Notes: a model not told the origin generated them from the letters alone. A stretch of 64,000 bases of DNA from Paraglaciecola sp. 20A4 (GCF_011378905.1 NZ_WTPY01000001.1:124001-188000), one strand, 5' to 3'; positions 9,238-19,422 are shown, counted from the first letter of the stretch. Numbers and translations: made by a program.

Positions 9238-10983
9238 TTATTCAGGTTTAGCTTTACGACGTGGAGGTTGATCTGACCACTCACGCATATTCAAGCGTTG
9301 ACCAGCAACTCGGGTTTTCTGTAGTGTTTCTTGCGTCGCACGAGGCATGCTTTTGGGTAAATCAACAGTACTGAAGTTATCGTAAATTTCGATAGCGCCA
9401 ATGTTTTTGCTGCTGATATTCGCTTCGTTAGCAATCGCACCCACAATGTTACCTGGCTTAGCACCGTGAGAATGGCCGACTTCGATGCGGTAGCGCTGCA
9501 TACCTTCTTCAGGTGTGCTGCTCTTGCGTGCACGTTGAGGTCTTTCACCGCCGCGCTCACCGCCACGTTGTCCGCCACGTTCACGTCCACCGCGATCATC
9601 GCGGCCGCCACGTTCATTTCTTTCACCACGAGGTGGTGCAGAGTTTAAATCTGGGCGATCACCTTCTTTAAGGATCAGGGGCTCGTCACCTTGCGCGATT
9701 TTAGCTAATGCAGCCATAATCACTTCTGGTGATGCTTCTGTTTCTTTTTGAATAGACTCAACGATTGGGATCAATGTCTCAATGCTGCTGTCACTGATCG
9801 CTTCGATAACACTGTTTTTGAAACGGCTTAAGCGCGTTTCATTTAACTGTGAAATTGACGGGATGGGCATAGGCTCAATTGATTGGCGAGTAGCGCGTTC
9901 AATTGAAAACAACATGCGTTTTTCACGGTGTGAAATAAACAATATTGCATCACCCTTACGACCAGCACGACCAGTACGACCGATACGGTGAACATAAGAT
10001 TCAGTATCATATGGAACGTCATAGTTAATAACGTGGCTTACACGTTCAACATCAAGTCCACGGGCAACAACATCAGTTGCAACCAGAATATCAATTTTGC
10101 CATTCTTCAAACGTTCAACTGTGCGTTCACGAGAATTCTGTGGAATATCACCGTTTAGTGGCTCAACAGCATATCCGCGGGCTGACAATTTTTCAGCAAG
10201 TTCCATTGTCGCAGTTTTGGTGCGCACAAATATAATCACGCCATCAAACTGCTCTACTTCCATTATACGGGTAAGGGCTTCAAGTTTATGATGACCGGCA
10301 ACCTGACAATAGCGCTGGGTAATAGTGCTAGCAGTAGTGACTTTAGATTCGATTTTAACTTGCTTCGGATCATTCAAATAACGTTTGGTTATTTTACGGA
10401 TTGGATCAGGCATCGTCGCTGAGAACAAAGCCGTTTGGCGCTTGTCAGGAGCGTGGCTTAAAATCCATTCAACGTCATCGATAAAGCCCATACGTAACAT
10501 CTCATCGGCTTCATCAAGTACTAAGAACTTCAAGTTATCTAATTTAAGCGTACCTTTTTTGATATGGTCAATAACACGACCAGGTGTACCTACTACGACT
10601 TGAGCACCACGTCTTAGTTGACGAATTTGGTTGTCGTACGAAGAGCCACCATAGATAGGCAATACGTTAATTTTACGCGAGAAGCTAGCATACACTTGGA
10701 ACGCTTCAGCTACCTGAATCGCAAGTTCGCGAGTGGGTGCTAAAACCAATAATTGGGTGTTGCTGTTGTTTGGGTCAATGTTAGCTAACATTGGCAATGC
10801 AAATGCGGCTGTTTTACCCGTACCTGTTTGTGCTGTACCTAAAAGGTCGTGACCTTCCATGATAAGCGGAATACATTCGGCTTGGATTGGGGTTGGTTTT
10901 TCATAACCTACTTTTTCTAAAGCTTGAAGAAGTTCTGCAGGTAGGTTGAGGTCTTTAAAAGTCAATTCGACAGTGTCAGTCAT
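9238..10983 (-). CDS. deaD: ATP-dependent DEAD-box RNA helicase DeaD/CsdA
   Basis: RNA helicase for ribosome assembly and RNA turnover, important in the cold. 581 residues: Q-motif (FKDLNLPAELLQAL...KPTPIQAECIP), Walker A AQTGTGKTAA, PTRELAIQ, DEADEMLRMGF, SAT, then the second helicase domain with ATDVVARGLDVERV and HRIGRTGRAGRKG. A Gly/Arg-rich linker (about 455-495, many RGG/RGER units) precedes a DbpA-type RNA-binding domain containing VGAIANEANISSKNIGAIEI. The RGG stretch placed before the RNA-binding domain rather than after it is a small variation from E. coli DeaD. A long leader lies upstream, as for E. coli deaD; a terminator follows. Confidence 0.96.
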   Translation of the reverse strand: MTDTVELTFKDLNLPAELLQALEKVGYEKPTPIQAECIPLIMEGHDLLGTAQTGTGKTAAFALPMLANIDPNNSNTQLLVLAPTRELAIQVAEAFQVYASFSRKINVLPIYGGSSYDNQIRQLRRGAQVVVGTPGRVIDHIKKGTLKLDNLKFLVLDEADEMLRMGFIDDVEWILSHAPDKRQTALFSATMPDPIRKITKRYLNDPKQVKIESKVTTASTITQRYCQVAGHHKLEALTRIMEVEQFDGVIIFVRTKTATMELAEKLSARGYAVEPLNGDIPQNSRERTVERLKNGKIDILVATDVVARGLDVERVSHVINYDVPYDTESYVHRIGRTGRAGRKGDAILFISHREKRMLFSIERATRQSIEPMPIPSISQLNETRLSRFKNSVIEAISDSSIETLIPIVESIQKETEASPEVIMAALAKIAQGDEPLILKEGDRPDLNSAPPRGERNERGGRDDRGGRERGGQRGGERGGERPQRARKSSTPEEGMQRYRIEVGHSHGAKPGNIVGAIANEANISSKNIGAIEIYDNFSTVDLPKSMPRATQETLQKTRVAGQRLNMREWSDQPPRRKAKPE

Positions 10984-11525
10984 TAATTATCCCTAGTTAG
11001 AAACACGCAGGATTAACTTAGATTTCACAGTCAAATTCTAAAACGAAACCAGCGTGGATACACAAAAGAAGTATTATATGAGAAATCGTCTCTATACACC
11101 ACGTTAGGCCGCGTTTTATTTGAACTTATCTGTATTAATTTAAGATCTCTCGTTAAGTTGTTATCAATGCGTTAATGTAATGAAAAATAACCTTTAAAAA
11201 TGCAACAAGTTGCCATGGAAATTTACTAAAACCCATACGAATTTGAGTTTAGCTATTTACATGGTAATTTATTTGTAGGTCAAAAAAATAACCCATTTGA
11301 AATTTAATGGGAAGACTTACTCAATTTTGGTAAAACAAAACTAGCAAATATCGATAACAATTAGCCTTTTATCTGCCTCGCGTGTTCGAGTAAGATGAAT
11401 CGTAACAGCGCCATTTTTTCGGCTAAAATAGTTGCAACGTTGCAGTATAGTTTGCCAACAGTTGATTACATCTGAGGGCTAAACTCAATTGATGACGGCT
11501 AAGCGCAGAGCATAGGATAGGGAAG
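10984..11525. promoter_or_regulatory. Long divergent intergenic region deaD / prsT
   Basis: 542 bp between divergent deaD and prsT, AT-rich, without a credible gene. It must hold both promoters. A long untranslated leader for deaD would fit the cold-shock leader known in E. coli, but I see no conserved element I can name. A purine-rich AGGGA lies just before the prsT ATG. Confidence 0.4.
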
Positions 11526-14276
11526 ATGAAAAATATGAGAAAAACAATTATCGCACTATCACTAGGGATGTTGATCAGTTGTGGCCAGCAAACCAGTGAA
11601 GAACATATTCAAGCGGCTCAAGAATTTATTGCTAATAATGATAATGCCTCAGCTATTATCTCGTTGAAAACGGCGGTGCAAATGGCACCTAAATCTCCTG
11701 AAGCGCGCTTCGAGTTAGGCAAATTGTATATCGCAGAAAAGCAATTTGAGAGTGCGGAAAAAGAACTGAATCGGGCGTTAGAATACGGTTACGACGGTGC
11801 TAAGGTTTTGCCATTACTCACACGTGCGTATCAGCGTACCGGCGCATATGCAGCAATAAGTGAAATGGAAGACAAAAACGTCAACTTGAGTGTTGACGAC
11901 AAAGCAGAAATTGGATACTTCAAAATCGTTTCCTTGGTGCGCTTAAACAAGCCTGATGATGCGCGCGCTATTATCGCTGACCAACAGCAACTTCAGACTG
12001 ATTCCGTATTTAAAGCCCTAAGTAAAGTTTACGGTGAAGTGTTAGATAAAGATTACCCACTTGCTTTGCAAAGTATTAGCGAAATTAAGGATGGCAGCCC
12101 AGATCATCCAGAAGTCCTTAAATTGGCTGCGCAGTTGCATTTGAGTGCGGGCGACCCAAAAGCCGCTGCCCTAGTGTTTGATCACTATGTATCTTTATAT
12201 CCAGACGACATTCAGACGACATTCGTGTTGGCCAAACTATGGGTAGATTTAGGTGAAACAGCTAAAGCTGAGCCCTATGTAGATAAATTATTAGCAGTAA
12301 ACGCAAAAAATGGTCTATTGAATCAGCTTAAAGCGGCCGCTCGTATTGCTGAAAAAGATTACTCAGAGGCACAGAAATATGCTGAATTGGGAATACAAAA
12401 TGGTATCAATGATCCTGCATTACGTTTAATTGCCGGTTATGCCGCTTATCAACAAAAAGACTTTGAATCCGCCCAGCGTCACCTTTCGTTGGTGGCCAGT
12501 AGTTTGCCTGATAATCACCCTGGGTTGCGTTTGCTGGCAGCAAGCCAGTTACAACTTGGTTTGACAACAGAAGCGAGTGATGTACTTGGACGCATTGAAG
12601 ATGTTAGTGAGCAAGATGCCCAGTTATTTTCAAAAGCGAGCTATGAGCTATTACGCCAAGGAAATGTAAAGGAAGCCCAGCAGTTAGTCGATAAATCATC
12701 GAGTATCAGCACGACAGCAGAAGATTTGACCCGTTTAGGTTTACTCAAACTGTCACTCAATAATCTCGACGGTATTGTAGATTTAGAAGAGGCATTAGAG
12801 AAATCACCAGAGTTGGAAAGTGCGAAGAAAACACTTGCGACTGCGTATGTGACGACCAAACAGTTCGACAAAGCATTAGAACTAGCCCAGCAATGGAAAG
12901 AAGAAGATGCTAACGACATGAGTGCCTATTTACTTGCGGGTGAAATCTACTCTAAACAACAAGAGTTTGATAAAGCTAAGGTTGAATTTCAGCATGTATT
13001 GCGCATTACGCCTGAGCATCAAGGCGCAGCGTTAGGTCTGGTTAATATTTATATCGCTGAAAAGGATTATAGCGGTGCACAAAATGCGTTAGCTGAACTA
13101 ATTAAGCGTTATCCTAATTATACCCCCGCTCTGGCGACGGCTTATTTAGTGAATAAACAACAAGGCGACGCTGATAAAGGTGTTGCACTTATAAAGACCG
13201 CACGCGATAAGGCGCCTGATAACCAAGAAGTGAGTATGTTGTATGCGCGAATACTATTACTAGAAGGGAAGTACGACCTAGCGCTTGAGCAATTCACCCA
13301 ATTTGATCAAGAAGCGTCACTACCACCAGCTTATTGGCAAGGTAAAGGTCAGGCGCTTATTCGCTCTGGCGATATGGCTGGCGCACAAGCTCATTACGAC
13401 TTGTGGTTAAGCAAAGCACCTAACGATAAACAAGCTGTGGTGGGTAAATTATTATTACTAGACAACACGGGGAAGTATGCCGAGGGTGTTGAACTAACAA
13501 ATGGTTTCTTAGCTGTACGTAACGATACACAAATGCAGTTACTACAGACCCATTTTTTGTTGATGAACAAAGAAATGGATGCCGCTCGGAAAGCCTATGA
13601 AGCGATTCCTGAAGAATTAAAGTCCATGCCGATAGTAAAAGGTTTTTTGGCACGTTTACAAATTGTAGATGGGCAGTTTGATCAAGCTGAACCCAATGCT
13701 CATGCCGCTTATATAGGTTTACCGAATGGGCGTAATTTAGTGTTATGGGTGTTTACGTTAGAGCGTCTTAATAAAAAGGATGACGCGTTAACTGCTATTC
13801 AACAGCACTTAAAACGCACACCTAACGATGGTGCCGCATTGATGATGCTGGCTGAACGTCAAATAAGCAGTGGAGACAGTCAAGCTGTTGCCAGCTACCA
13901 AACCTTATTAAAACAGAACCCGAATAATTTTGTAGCACTCAATAACTTGGCCTATTTGTTTCTACAAAGCGGCAAGTTAGATAAAGCTCAGGAGTACGCT
14001 GAAAATGCCGTTAAGGAGCGCCCCGATAATGCTGCTGCCGTAGACACTTTGGCTCAGGTCTTAGTTGCGAAAAAAGACTACGCCAAAGCCGTTAAACAAT
14101 ATGAGGCAGTAGTGAATGATGATATGGGCAACGAAGAAATTTATCTTAACTACGTAGAGGCATTGTTTCTGGCGGATAAAACGATGCTAGGAAAACGCAA
14201 ACTTAGCCAAAGAGAAATGAAAAGCGAAGCCGGTATTAGGCGTTTGGCGCAATTGAAAACGAAATATGCTCAGTAA
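11526..14276 (+). CDS. prsT: PEP-CTERM-system TPR-repeat lipoprotein PrsT
   Basis: 916-residue TPR protein with a lipoprotein signal: a hydrophobic N-terminus ends in LISC-GQQ, so Cys19 should be lipidated. The remainder is a long array of TPR units, for example SPEARFELGKLYIAEKQFE, AYLLAGEIYSKQQEFDKAK and NFVALNNLAYLFLQSGKLD. Length and layout match the TPR lipoprotein found in XrtA/PEP-CTERM exopolysaccharide systems, thought to act in envelope export or sorting. No exosortase, PEP-CTERM protein or EPS gene is present here, so the gene is separated from its usual partners or serves another role. The start could also be the ATG at 11535. A bidirectional terminator follows. Confidence 0.8.
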   Translation: MKNMRKTIIALSLGMLISCGQQTSEEHIQAAQEFIANNDNASAIISLKTAVQMAPKSPEARFELGKLYIAEKQFESAEKELNRALEYGYDGAKVLPLLTRAYQRTGAYAAISEMEDKNVNLSVDDKAEIGYFKIVSLVRLNKPDDARAIIADQQQLQTDSVFKALSKVYGEVLDKDYPLALQSISEIKDGSPDHPEVLKLAAQLHLSAGDPKAAALVFDHYVSLYPDDIQTTFVLAKLWVDLGETAKAEPYVDKLLAVNAKNGLLNQLKAAARIAEKDYSEAQKYAELGIQNGINDPALRLIAGYAAYQQKDFESAQRHLSLVASSLPDNHPGLRLLAASQLQLGLTTEASDVLGRIEDVSEQDAQLFSKASYELLRQGNVKEAQQLVDKSSSISTTAEDLTRLGLLKLSLNNLDGIVDLEEALEKSPELESAKKTLATAYVTTKQFDKALELAQQWKEEDANDMSAYLLAGEIYSKQQEFDKAKVEFQHVLRITPEHQGAALGLVNIYIAEKDYSGAQNALAELIKRYPNYTPALATAYLVNKQQGDADKGVALIKTARDKAPDNQEVSMLYARILLLEGKYDLALEQFTQFDQEASLPPAYWQGKGQALIRSGDMAGAQAHYDLWLSKAPNDKQAVVGKLLLLDNTGKYAEGVELTNGFLAVRNDTQMQLLQTHFLLMNKEMDAARKAYEAIPEELKSMPIVKGFLARLQIVDGQFDQAEPNAHAAYIGLPNGRNLVLWVFTLERLNKKDDALTAIQQHLKRTPNDGAALMMLAERQISSGDSQAVASYQTLLKQNPNNFVALNNLAYLFLQSGKLDKAQEYAENAVKERPDNAAAVDTLAQVLVAKKDYAKAVKQYEAVVNDDMGNEEIYLNYVEALFLADKTMLGKRKLSQREMKSEAGIRRLAQLKTKYAQ

Positions 14277-14362
14277 GCTAATGAGTGTTACAACGCAGTA
14301 ACGACCAACGTCTGCGATATTTGATAGAAAACAACTAAAAGTTTAGCGCTATTGCTCGTATA

Positions 14363-14398
14363 AAAAAGCCCTTAAATAACACGATTTAAGGGCTTTTT
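14363..14398. terminator. Bidirectional terminator between prsT and trxC
   Basis: 15-bp perfect stem (arms at 14363-14377 and 14384-14398, core AGCCCTTAAAT) with a 6-base loop and A/T runs at both ends, so it works in both directions for the convergent genes prsT and trxC. Confidence 0.92.
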
Positions 14399-14429
14399 AT
14401 TTGAGTATCGTTGTTTTATAGAACGGGGT

Positions 14430-14858
14430 TTAACATTTCTGCATGGCCTGCATAATCCATTGTTTTAATTGCGGCTCAGATAACGCACCAGATACACGGT
14501 CTACTTCTTTGCCTTGATGGAATAGAATCAAAGTAGGAATGCTGCGAATACCGGCCTCAGTACTGATTTGTTGGGCTTGCTCGGTATTTAACTGAGCAAA
14601 TAAAATACCTTCCGTTATCCCTGCTAGTTTCGCAAAAACGGGCGCCATTACTTTGCACGGACCACACCAACTGGCCCAAAAATCCACTAAAACCGGTAGT
14701 TCATTGCGCTCGATATAGCGATAAAATTGCCCTTGAGTTAATTGACAAGGCTGATACGTATGTAGCTTATGCTGACACTTACCGCACTTCGCATCAGTGT
14801 GATCTTTGCTGTCAGGTACATTGTTAATGGCATAGCATTGGGGACATACGATATGCAT
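14430..14858 (-). CDS. trxC: Thioredoxin TrxC (thioredoxin 2)
   Basis: Zinc-containing thioredoxin that reduces disulfides in the cytoplasm and helps in oxidative stress. Seen: an N-terminal zinc ribbon with C5xxC8 and C25xxC28, then the thioredoxin fold with FWASWCGPCK (active cysteines 65 and 68) and the cis-proline IRSIPTLILF. 142 residues, typical for TrxC. It starts 4 bp after the stop of the cation-channel gene upstream, so the two are probably co-transcribed, an uncommon pairing. Confidence 0.95.
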   Translation of the reverse strand: MHIVCPQCYAINNVPDSKDHTDAKCGKCQHKLHTYQPCQLTQGQFYRYIERNELPVLVDFWASWCGPCKVMAPVFAKLAGITEGILFAQLNTEQAQQISTEAGIRSIPTLILFHQGKEVDRVSGALSEPQLKQWIMQAMQKC

Positions 14859-14862
14859 AATT

Positions 14863-15717
14863 TTAATCTCTATTTTGCTTAGTGGTCTGTGATGATAGTT
14901 GTTCGACTTGTCGCTGCAACCCTTTAATATGGATCAGTATATCGCTAAGAGTTGGCTCTTCCTCATGTTCTTGCTCATGTTCTGCCGCTTCAAGTGCCGC
15001 TTTTTCTTTGCGGGCCAGTTCGTTCTCTTGCTCCATAACGTTAACCACGATCCCAATCACCATATTTAAAAAAGCAAATGCAGTAAAGAATATAAAGGTG
15101 AGATAGAAAATCCAGCTTAGGGGATAAACCTCCATTGTTTCGTACATGACGTCTGTCCAGTCTTCAAAGGTCATGACTCTAAACAAGGTTAATAAGGAAA
15201 TAGTGATATCTCCCCATAGCGTTGAATTAATTGTTCCGAAAAGGGTACTGCCAACCGCTGCATATATATAAAAAATTATAAACATCAATAGCATAACGTA
15301 GCCAAGCTGAGGCAGCGCTTTGACTAACGACACTAATAATATGCGTAGCTCAGGAATGATAGAAATCATCCGTAATACCCGGAACACTCTCACTAGACGA
15401 GCGATAACGGCTAAATCTGCATCTTCTGCCGGGATCAGGCTGACGATAACAATCAGTGTGTCGAATATATTCCAGAAGTTCTTAAAAAAGTTTCTTTTAC
15501 GCTCTTCGGCTAAAAACCGAATGGTGATTTCAGTGAGAAAGAACGCGCTGATAAACCAGTCTAAAAACTGAGTAATATTGTGCATCGTGGGCGACATTTC
15601 ATAGGTTTTCGCGCCAACCAATAGAGCGGAAAACACGATCACAGAAATCACAAAAATCTCGAACAGTTTGTTCGAGCGAATACGGATAAATTGGGCCTGC
15701 AAGGATAAAGCGTTCAT
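14863..15717 (-). CDS. Voltage-gated cation channel (bacterial NaV/CaV-like)
   Basis: Single six-helix subunit that should assemble as a tetramer in the inner membrane. S1-S4 form the voltage sensor; S4 is ARLVRVFRVLRM with arginines at 107, 110, 113 and 116 every third residue. The pore loop carries TFEDWTD (183-189) at the selectivity-filter position, where sodium channels such as NavAb have TLESWSM. A C-terminal cytoplasmic stretch (about 225-280, rich in E/A/K) looks like the coiled-coil assembly domain of this family. 284 residues is the normal length. The acid pattern of the filter suggests calcium or mixed permeation. Cotranscribed with trxC downstream. Confidence 0.88.
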   Translation of the reverse strand: MNALSLQAQFIRIRSNKLFEIFVISVIVFSALLVGAKTYEMSPTMHNITQFLDWFISAFFLTEITIRFLAEERKRNFFKNFWNIFDTLIVIVSLIPAEDADLAVIARLVRVFRVLRMISIIPELRILLVSLVKALPQLGYVMLLMFIIFYIYAAVGSTLFGTINSTLWGDITISLLTLFRVMTFEDWTDVMYETMEVYPLSWIFYLTFIFFTAFAFLNMVIGIVVNVMEQENELARKEKAALEAAEHEQEHEEEPTLSDILIHIKGLQRQVEQLSSQTTKQNRD

Positions 15718-16274
15718 GGACTCACGAATTTTGCTAAAAAATCGCCGATAGAATATTGGATTCTACGATGCTGTCAATCCAGGATTGGTATATAGATGTG
15801 TTAGAACAGTCAGAATGAAGCACAGAGATCACAGCAAACATTGCTGCTTAGACTCATGTTTATGCGCTTATGACACGCCTTTTTATGGCTAGAATACATA
15901 GAGCAATACGGTTTACAAATGGCCCAATTTGCAAATTAGAGACCAAGGTAAGGTTTTTCAATGATGCCCACCACACCGCTTAAATACTGCGTTAAACGTA
16001 ACAGTAACGACAAGATTTGCAACCTATCATTGGTTGTTTAAGGGGTAATTTGATGCCAAAATGTTAAGCAAGTTGAAAGATCTAACCAAGCAACAAATGG
16101 TCGAGGGTAATGAGCAGGTTACAAATTTAAATGATTAGTGCTCGTCATATGAGGCGCCCAAAAAGGGACAGCTTGATAAGCAATGAAAGAAACGACACGA
16201 CACAACACAACACAAAGACGCTATCTCTGCCCCATGTTTTAATGCAGTGAAAAGGGAATAAAGTAAAATCTAGT
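15718..16274. other. Intergenic region with possible tiny reading frames
   Basis: 557 bp upstream of both the channel gene and the heme oxygenase gene. Two tiny + strand frames are visible: one at 15961-16041 and one at 16061-16138 (25 codons, beginning MLSKLKDLTKQQMVEG). Neither resembles a family I know; they could be a decayed gene. Just before heme oxygenase the DNA has a short CACAA tandem run (about 16197-16213). Promoters for both flanking genes must lie here. Confidence 0.35.
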
Positions 16275-16880
16275 ATGACCAATAGCAATATTAAGCCAAT
16301 GTCGATTGGGCTTTTTCTCAAGACGAGCACGGCTGGTTTACACAGGGAAGTTGAAGGGAAATTATCGAGAATTTTGTTTCATCGCGACTTGAATGCGCGA
16401 ACCTATTATCACGTATTATTGCGCATGCATAATGCTTATAAGGAGATGGAACAAGCCGTCAACAATTATTCAGTATCCCAGAGGGCCTATGTTAATAGGG
16501 GCAAGTTGCGTTGGCTGGAAAACGATATTGCCCATTTGAAGCCCCTTATCACACAGGTCGAAGGCAAGCACCTAAGCAAGATGACTTTGAATTTATCGTC
16601 ACCGGCGCAAGCTATGGGGTTACTTTACGTCATTGAAGGCGCCACACTAGGCGGTGAACACATCCAAGCTCGGTTAACGCGCCATTCGTGGTTAGACGCC
16701 CAGCACGGTGTTGCATTCTTTGCTAGTTACGGAATTAAAAGAATGGCCAATTGGCACGAGTTCTTGGCAGTATTACAAAAATACTACGAGCATAATCCTG
16801 ATGATTATGACGAGATAAAAGCAGGAGCTGAACTTGCGTTTCAGTCAATCCATGATTGCTTAGAGGGGCTGAATACATGA
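16275..16880 (+). CDS. Biliverdin-producing heme oxygenase
   Basis: Opens heme to biliverdin, iron and CO; biliverdin is the chromophore of bacteriophytochromes. 201 residues of the all-helical heme oxygenase fold. The proximal histidine is probably in STAGLHREVEGKLS near the N-terminus (residue 24), and the distal-helix region is GLLYVIEGATLGGEHIQ, the typical YVxEGsxLGG segment. The stop overlaps the phytochrome start (ATGA at 16877-16880), so the two are translationally coupled, which supports a BphO role rather than iron scavenging. Confidence 0.93.
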   Translation: MTNSNIKPMSIGLFLKTSTAGLHREVEGKLSRILFHRDLNARTYYHVLLRMHNAYKEMEQAVNNYSVSQRAYVNRGKLRWLENDIAHLKPLITQVEGKHLSKMTLNLSSPAQAMGLLYVIEGATLGGEHIQARLTRHSWLDAQHGVAFFASYGIKRMANWHEFLAVLQKYYEHNPDDYDEIKAGAELAFQSIHDCLEGLNT

Positions 16881-19216
16881 ACGAACCGTTTGATGTGACA
16901 TTAGACAATTGCCACAAGGAGCCCATTCATATTCCTGGCTCTATTCAACCTCACGGTTATTTGATGGTTTTCGAAGCAGACACCTTGGTCTTACGGTATG
17001 GCAGCCAAAACCTTGCGGATCTTATGGCTCGCCCTATCGATGAACTCATTGGCTTATCCTTAACCAAACTGCTTGATAACGATTTTGCTGGGCTGGTAAC
17101 AGAGTTGGACTTTAGCAAAGGCTTTCACGACGTTAATCCACAACAAGTAACAGCAAAAAGTCTCGAGCATGGCGAGCATGTCTTCAATGCAATTTTAAGC
17201 TTAAATGATACTTTTTTACTGGTTGAATTAGAACAAAAGCTAACGGTCGGTGCTAGCTCATTCAATCCAGTGAAAAATCTTATTAACTTATCGTTAGACG
17301 ATTTGGTTAATACCCAAGATCTAAACAGCGTGTTTGCTTATTCAGTGAACGAAATCCGTAAAGTAACGGGATTTGATCGGGTAATGCTTTACAAATTCGA
17401 CGCTGATTACAATGGCGAAGTTATTGCTGAAGCTAAAAAAAGTGAACTTAATTCCTTTTTGAAGCAGCATTTCCCTGAGTCTGATATTCCTAAGCAGGCA
17501 CGAGAATTGTACGTAAAAAACCCTATTCGTTTATTGGCGAATGTCGATGCTCAGCAATCAATGCTTTATCCCAATGACCGTCCGATTGACCTGAGTAAAG
17601 TTGTTTTACGTAGTGTGTCTCCGATTCACTGTCAGTATTTGCGCAACATGGGGGTGCGAGCCTCAATGTCGATCAGCATAGTGGTGTCGGGCAAGCTCTG
17701 GGGATTGATTGCTTGCCATCATTACTCCCCTCACATAGTGCCATTTGAAACCCGAGAAGTAGCCTTGTATATGGGGCTTATGTTGTCCTACTTAATTTCA
17801 TTAAAAGTTCAGGCCGAGGCTGAGCACCGAGATTCCGCTGTGAAGTCACTCAATGCGTCGATCACCGCCAAGATGGCAGAACGTATTTTTTTCACAGACG
17901 GCCTACGTGAAGAATCAGATAATCTTATGCAGATGATGAATGCATCTGGCGTGGCTTGGCGATTAGAGGAGAATATAGAGCGCTTCGGTAAGACTCCTGC
18001 GCCACTAAGAATTGAGGCGTTGTTTAATTGGGCCGTATCCAACAAACTCGCAGAGGACAATATTTATTACAGCAAAAATTTAGGCAAAGAAAATAGCGAC
18101 TTTTTAGATATTAGCGATATCTCCAGTGGTGTCTTTATTTTATCAGTCTCGTCTGTCAGTAATTTGTTTGTAATTTGGTTTCGTCAAGAAGTAGAACAGA
18201 CCAAAGATTGGGGGGGAAAGCCGGAAAAAGTTATTGAATTTTTAGATGACGGTAGTCACCGCTTGATGCCGCGAAGCTCATTTAGGTTATGGCGTGAAAA
18301 CGTTAAAAATCAATCTCTTGCCTGGGAAGCGATTGAGTTATCTAGTGCGCTAAAGTTTCGAGACACAATCGTTAATTACGTCTTGTCTAAATCTGAACGG
18401 CTTGAGTTGTTGAACGAGGCGTTAGAGCATAAGGTCGATATGCGTACCGAGGAGCTGAAAACAGAAATTGCGGATAAGCAAAAAGTTCAAAATGAACTGG
18501 TCGAAGCATTAACGAAGTCCGAAGAATCAAACCGAGAGTTAGAGCGATTTGCTTTTGTAGCGTCCCATGACTTACAGGAACCGCTGCGCAAAATTCAGTC
18601 CTTTGGTGGGCGTATTCAACAAACAGAAATGACCTTGAGTGAAAAGGGCCATGCTTATCTTTCAAAGATGATGAGTTCAGCAGAACGTATGCAGTCCCTT
18701 ATAAAAGGTGTATTGAGTTTTTCTAGGATCCATCGCTCGAATGACGAGTTTGAGGGCGTTAACTTCGACGACATACTCGATGATGTCATTACTGATTTAG
18801 AGGTATTGATTTCTGAACAGCAGGCAACCATATTTAAAGAGAAAATCGGTATGGTCTTTGGCGACAAAAATCAGCTTCATAGGGTTGCGCAAAACATTAT
18901 TCAAAATGCGATGAAGTTCACAAAGGATGATGTGCAAACGTCTTTATACATTCGATTGATAAGCCGAGACACTGACTTTGTGACAATAGAATTTAATGAC
19001 AATGGTATTGGGTTTGACAAAGAGCACGCACATAAAATATTCGATCTATTCGAGCGCCTGCATGCTAAATCTGAATATACGGGCACGGGTCTTGGACTAG
19101 CCATTTGCAAAAAAATTGTCAATCGTCACAGTGGTAAAATTTGGGCCGAGTCAAAGGCCAGCGTTGGCACTTCGTTTTTCGTCACGCTGCCAGTTAGAAT
19201 ATCAGTAGTAGCATAA
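16877..19216 (+). CDS. bphP: Bacteriophytochrome sensor histidine kinase
   Basis: Red/far-red photoreceptor kinase, 779 residues from the ATG at 16877 that overlaps the heme oxygenase stop. Order: PAS domain with the biliverdin-attaching Cys12 just before EPIHIPGSIQPHG; GAF domain with FPESDIPKQAREL (family PASDIP motif) and SPIHCQYLRNMGV with the conserved pocket histidine; PHY domain with the tongue motif LMPRSSFRLW (PRxSF); a coiled linker; HisKA with FVASHDLQEPLRK (phosphorylated H564); and HATPase with NAMKFT, NGIGFD and GTGLGLAIC. All residues needed for a light-regulated kinase are present. The single-domain response regulator 200 bp downstream is the likely partner. Confidence 0.96.
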   Translation: MNEPFDVTLDNCHKEPIHIPGSIQPHGYLMVFEADTLVLRYGSQNLADLMARPIDELIGLSLTKLLDNDFAGLVTELDFSKGFHDVNPQQVTAKSLEHGEHVFNAILSLNDTFLLVELEQKLTVGASSFNPVKNLINLSLDDLVNTQDLNSVFAYSVNEIRKVTGFDRVMLYKFDADYNGEVIAEAKKSELNSFLKQHFPESDIPKQARELYVKNPIRLLANVDAQQSMLYPNDRPIDLSKVVLRSVSPIHCQYLRNMGVRASMSISIVVSGKLWGLIACHHYSPHIVPFETREVALYMGLMLSYLISLKVQAEAEHRDSAVKSLNASITAKMAERIFFTDGLREESDNLMQMMNASGVAWRLEENIERFGKTPAPLRIEALFNWAVSNKLAEDNIYYSKNLGKENSDFLDISDISSGVFILSVSSVSNLFVIWFRQEVEQTKDWGGKPEKVIEFLDDGSHRLMPRSSFRLWRENVKNQSLAWEAIELSSALKFRDTIVNYVLSKSERLELLNEALEHKVDMRTEELKTEIADKQKVQNELVEALTKSEESNRELERFAFVASHDLQEPLRKIQSFGGRIQQTEMTLSEKGHAYLSKMMSSAERMQSLIKGVLSFSRIHRSNDEFEGVNFDDILDDVITDLEVLISEQQATIFKEKIGMVFGDKNQLHRVAQNIIQNAMKFTKDDVQTSLYIRLISRDTDFVTIEFNDNGIGFDKEHAHKIFDLFERLHAKSEYTGTGLGLAICKKIVNRHSGKIWAESKASVGTSFFVTLPVRISVVA

Positions 19217-19422
19217 CAATACATTTTGTCCTTATCTTAGCGTTATTTCTTGTGGTAATATCCACGGTTAGTTGTTGACTTCGCTCCTTCCAGCAAGCAA
19301 TGGGTGCGCCATAATTTTTTATTATAAATACGGTGCATTTGCATATATTAATATTGGTATTTTTAGGCGTTCTTCGACGGTTGAGTCACTGAAACCCTAA
19401 ACTCAAAAAGGTTGTGTTTATT

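Noticed and set aside
16061-16138. 25-codon frame MLSKLKDLTKQQMVEG... as a gene
   Set aside because: Too short, no recognised family and no conservation evidence; noted only in the intergenic entry.
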